A stretch of DNA of 64,000 bases from Chrysophaeum taylorii (taxonomy: Eukaryota; Sar; Pelagophyceae; Pelagomonadales; Pelagomonadaceae). The stretch lies in the NCBI GenBank assembly GCA_029834535.1, contig JAQMWT010000443.1, positions 62,001-126,000 on the forward strand, in the 5' to 3' direction. A program made the translations under genes and the position numbers. Position 1 is the stretch's first letter. Each line of letters starts with the position of its first letter. Positions 62,711-64,000 of this stretch are shown here, piece after piece. The notes beneath the pieces were generated by a model, which worked only from the letters and a program-made list of their open reading frames with translations, had not been told where the DNA came from and made no database searches.

Positions 62711-63454
62711 ATGTTGTTGTTGTTTTTTATTGCGCTGGTGGCCCAAGCCTCTGTCGTGGTGGACCGTCCGTTCATCATCGGCGTCGCCGGCGGGACGGCG
62801 AGCGGCAAGACCCAACTGACATCCAAGGTCGTGAGTCGCCTCGACGAGGAAGCGGTCTCGATCACGCAGGACAGCTTCTACCGCGACCTGTTGCCGTCGC
62901 AGGACGCGGCGACCCACAATTTTGACGCCCCGAGCGCCTTCGACTTCGACGCCCAGTGCCACGTTCTCAACGCTCTACGACGCTGCGAGCGCGGCGTACG
63001 GATCCCCGACTACGACTACGCCGCCAACGCCCGACGCCCCCGAGTCCACGATCGCGTCCTCGACGCTCTCCCGCGCATCGTCGTCTTCGAAGGTATCCTC
63101 GCGCTCTACGACCACCGCCTCCGCGACCTCTTCGACCTCAAAGTCTTTGTCGACGCCGACGCCGACGTCCGCCTCGCGCGACGCATCCGTCGAGACATAA
63201 AGTCCCGAGGACGCGACCTCGACGGCGTCTTACGCCAGTACCTCGCCTTCGTCAAACCCTCCTTCGACGACTTCTGCCACCCGACCAAGCGCTACGCCGA
63301 CGTCATTGTCCCGAGAGGGGCCGAGAACGAAGCCGCGATCGACATTATCGTCAACGGCATTCGGGCGCGCACCCGTATCGCGGGACAACGCCGCTTATCC
63401 TCTGGAGATGTAACTGCAGCCCAGCACCCTGCTGCGGCCCGCCTTGTTTTGTAA
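62711..63454 (+). CDS. Uridine kinase-like P-loop kinase with an N-terminal signal peptide (247 aa)
   Basis: The ATG at 62711 is supported by the short bidirectional gap; the frame is open upstream, but that part is antisense to CYRI. The leader MLLLFFIALVAQASVVV is a signal peptide or anchor. The kinase follows: Walker A GVAGGTASGKT (residues 24-34), QDSFYRDL (uridine kinase QDSFYR.L), HNFDAPSAFDFD (the usual NFDHPDAFD), IPDYDYAANAR (P.YDF..H.R), VVFEGILALYDHRLRDLFD (the EGIL.FY motif), RLARRIRRDIKSRGRD and the C-terminal KRYADVIVPRGAENEAAIDI. Uridine/cytidine kinase phosphorylates uridine to UMP in pyrimidine salvage. The location implied by the leader (plastid, ER or exterior) is unusual, since the enzyme is normally cytosolic. 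Confidence 0.9.
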   Translation: MLLLFFIALVAQASVVVDRPFIIGVAGGTASGKTQLTSKVVSRLDEEAVSITQDSFYRDLLPSQDAATHNFDAPSAFDFDAQCHVLNALRRCERGVRIPDYDYAANARRPRVHDRVLDALPRIVVFEGILALYDHRLRDLFDLKVFVDADADVRLARRIRRDIKSRGRDLDGVLRQYLAFVKPSFDDFCHPTKRYADVIVPRGAENEAAIDIIVNGIRARTRIAGQRRLSSGDVTAAQHPAAARLVL

Positions 63455-64000
63455 ATATATAAATCCTTATTTTTATCCATCCCCTGTTCTGGCGTCTTCT
63501 TCTTTTTTCCTCCGCGCTGTCCGTTTGTTCAACTATAAGTGCAGCTGAGGCGAAGAAGGGCACAGGGCAGTCCCGTTATTCGATGTGGCTCTTAAATAGA
63601 CACGCCGAGTTTTTTTTTAATAGAAGACCATCTTTGTCGACGAACTATTTTTTTCATGGTGCATGACTACTGCTTCCTGCGTGGCGGGTCTCGAGTCTAT
63701 CTGACTGTCCTCACGAAGCGCACGTGGACTGGTCCTCCTCTCCTTCCGTTCGTCACTTTCCTAAAAACCTTGTAATCACAAAAATGCACCCAGCGTAGAC
63801 GCTCCTAACCGCCGGTGCCATCGCGCTTCGTAGCGCAACTTGGCTATTTTCGGTTGGCCTCTCTACCAGACTGAGCGGCATCCGCCGCTCACCGTGGAAG
63901 TCGTGAGCGACGCGATCCTAGTGCTGCTTGTGCGACGTTTATTGTCGCGCGGGCCGTTAGCTCCCGGAATACACGAGACTGCCCCACTTCTTAGTGCACC
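63455..64000. other. Right-edge noncoding stretch
   Basis: No gene seen in these 546 bp. There is a hairpin at 63873-63890 and a smaller one at 63826-63837 (GCGCTTCGTAGCGC-like). The sequence may belong to a repeated element cut by the window end. Confidence 0.5.
63873..63890. other. Perfect 7-bp hairpin with ATCC loop
   Basis: GAGCGGC-ATCC-GCCGCTC; same loop and nearly the same stem as the hairpin at 14227-14242. Function unknown. Confidence 0.4.

Overview
The window is nuclear DNA of a GC-rich eukaryotic microalga with long, mostly intronless genes. The best guess is a stramenopile with a secondary red plastid, pelagophyte-like. Two nuclear proteins, uS15 and a PDZ protein, begin with a signal peptide whose predicted cleavage point is followed by Phe and then Pro (VAFQPP and TAFVLVP), the usual plastid entry signal in such algae. 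A nuclear CGLD27/Ycf36-type plastid protein is also present. The species is not proven. Some reading frames open with TTG or GTG; because this is a eukaryotic nuclear genome, every start given here is an ATG.

Layout. 1-441 is the end of a gene cut by the window edge. 785-12061 encodes a giant protein with sixteen C2 domains, WW-like modules, a fibronectin III domain and EF hands. It runs tail-to-tail into an ECM4-type glutathione transferase (12118-13140). 13.3-17.6 kb is gene-poor: a possible small spliced gene, a telomere-like tandem repeat and a decayed LINE endonuclease. 17.6-22.9 kb carries an amino-acid transporter, a 1.6-kb Mutator-like insertion directly behind its stop codon, an unknown protein, and a secreted protein with fifteen LFSFDNE repeats separated by dibasic sites. 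24.4-31.7 kb carries an FKBP-TPR protein, an unknown acidic protein, GrpE and a TPR protein with a long acidic tail. 31.8-34.5 kb is a transposon graveyard (DDE transposase, Helitron helicase, dispersed repeat). 34.5-44 kb carries EngB with a long N-terminal extension, an ANTH-like protein, uS15, a small probably spliced gene, a subtilisin-like protein and an UNC93-like transporter. 44-57.6 kb carries EMC1, a SAM-tailed myosin, a four-TM protein, a plastid PDZ protein, prohibitin 2, a second Helitron remnant and minisatellite, and CGLD27. 57.6-63.5 kb carries an unknown basic protein, a GT92 glycosyltransferase, a CYRI/FAM49 protein and a uridine kinase-like protein.

Themes. Genes are closely packed: several head-to-head pairs are 54-154 bp apart and some tail-to-tail pairs are 8-91 bp apart. 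The two introns that could be resolved are only 47 and 58 bp. Membrane traffic and cell-cortex functions recur (C2 protein, ANTH, myosin, CYRI, EMC1, GT92), as do organelle biogenesis functions (GrpE, EngB, uS15, PHB2, CGLD27, PDZ protein). Nothing suggests operon-like coordination. The most unusual locus is the secreted tandem-repeat precursor at 22149-22880, which is built like a peptide prohormone. Next is the 4 x 4 C2 array of the giant protein.
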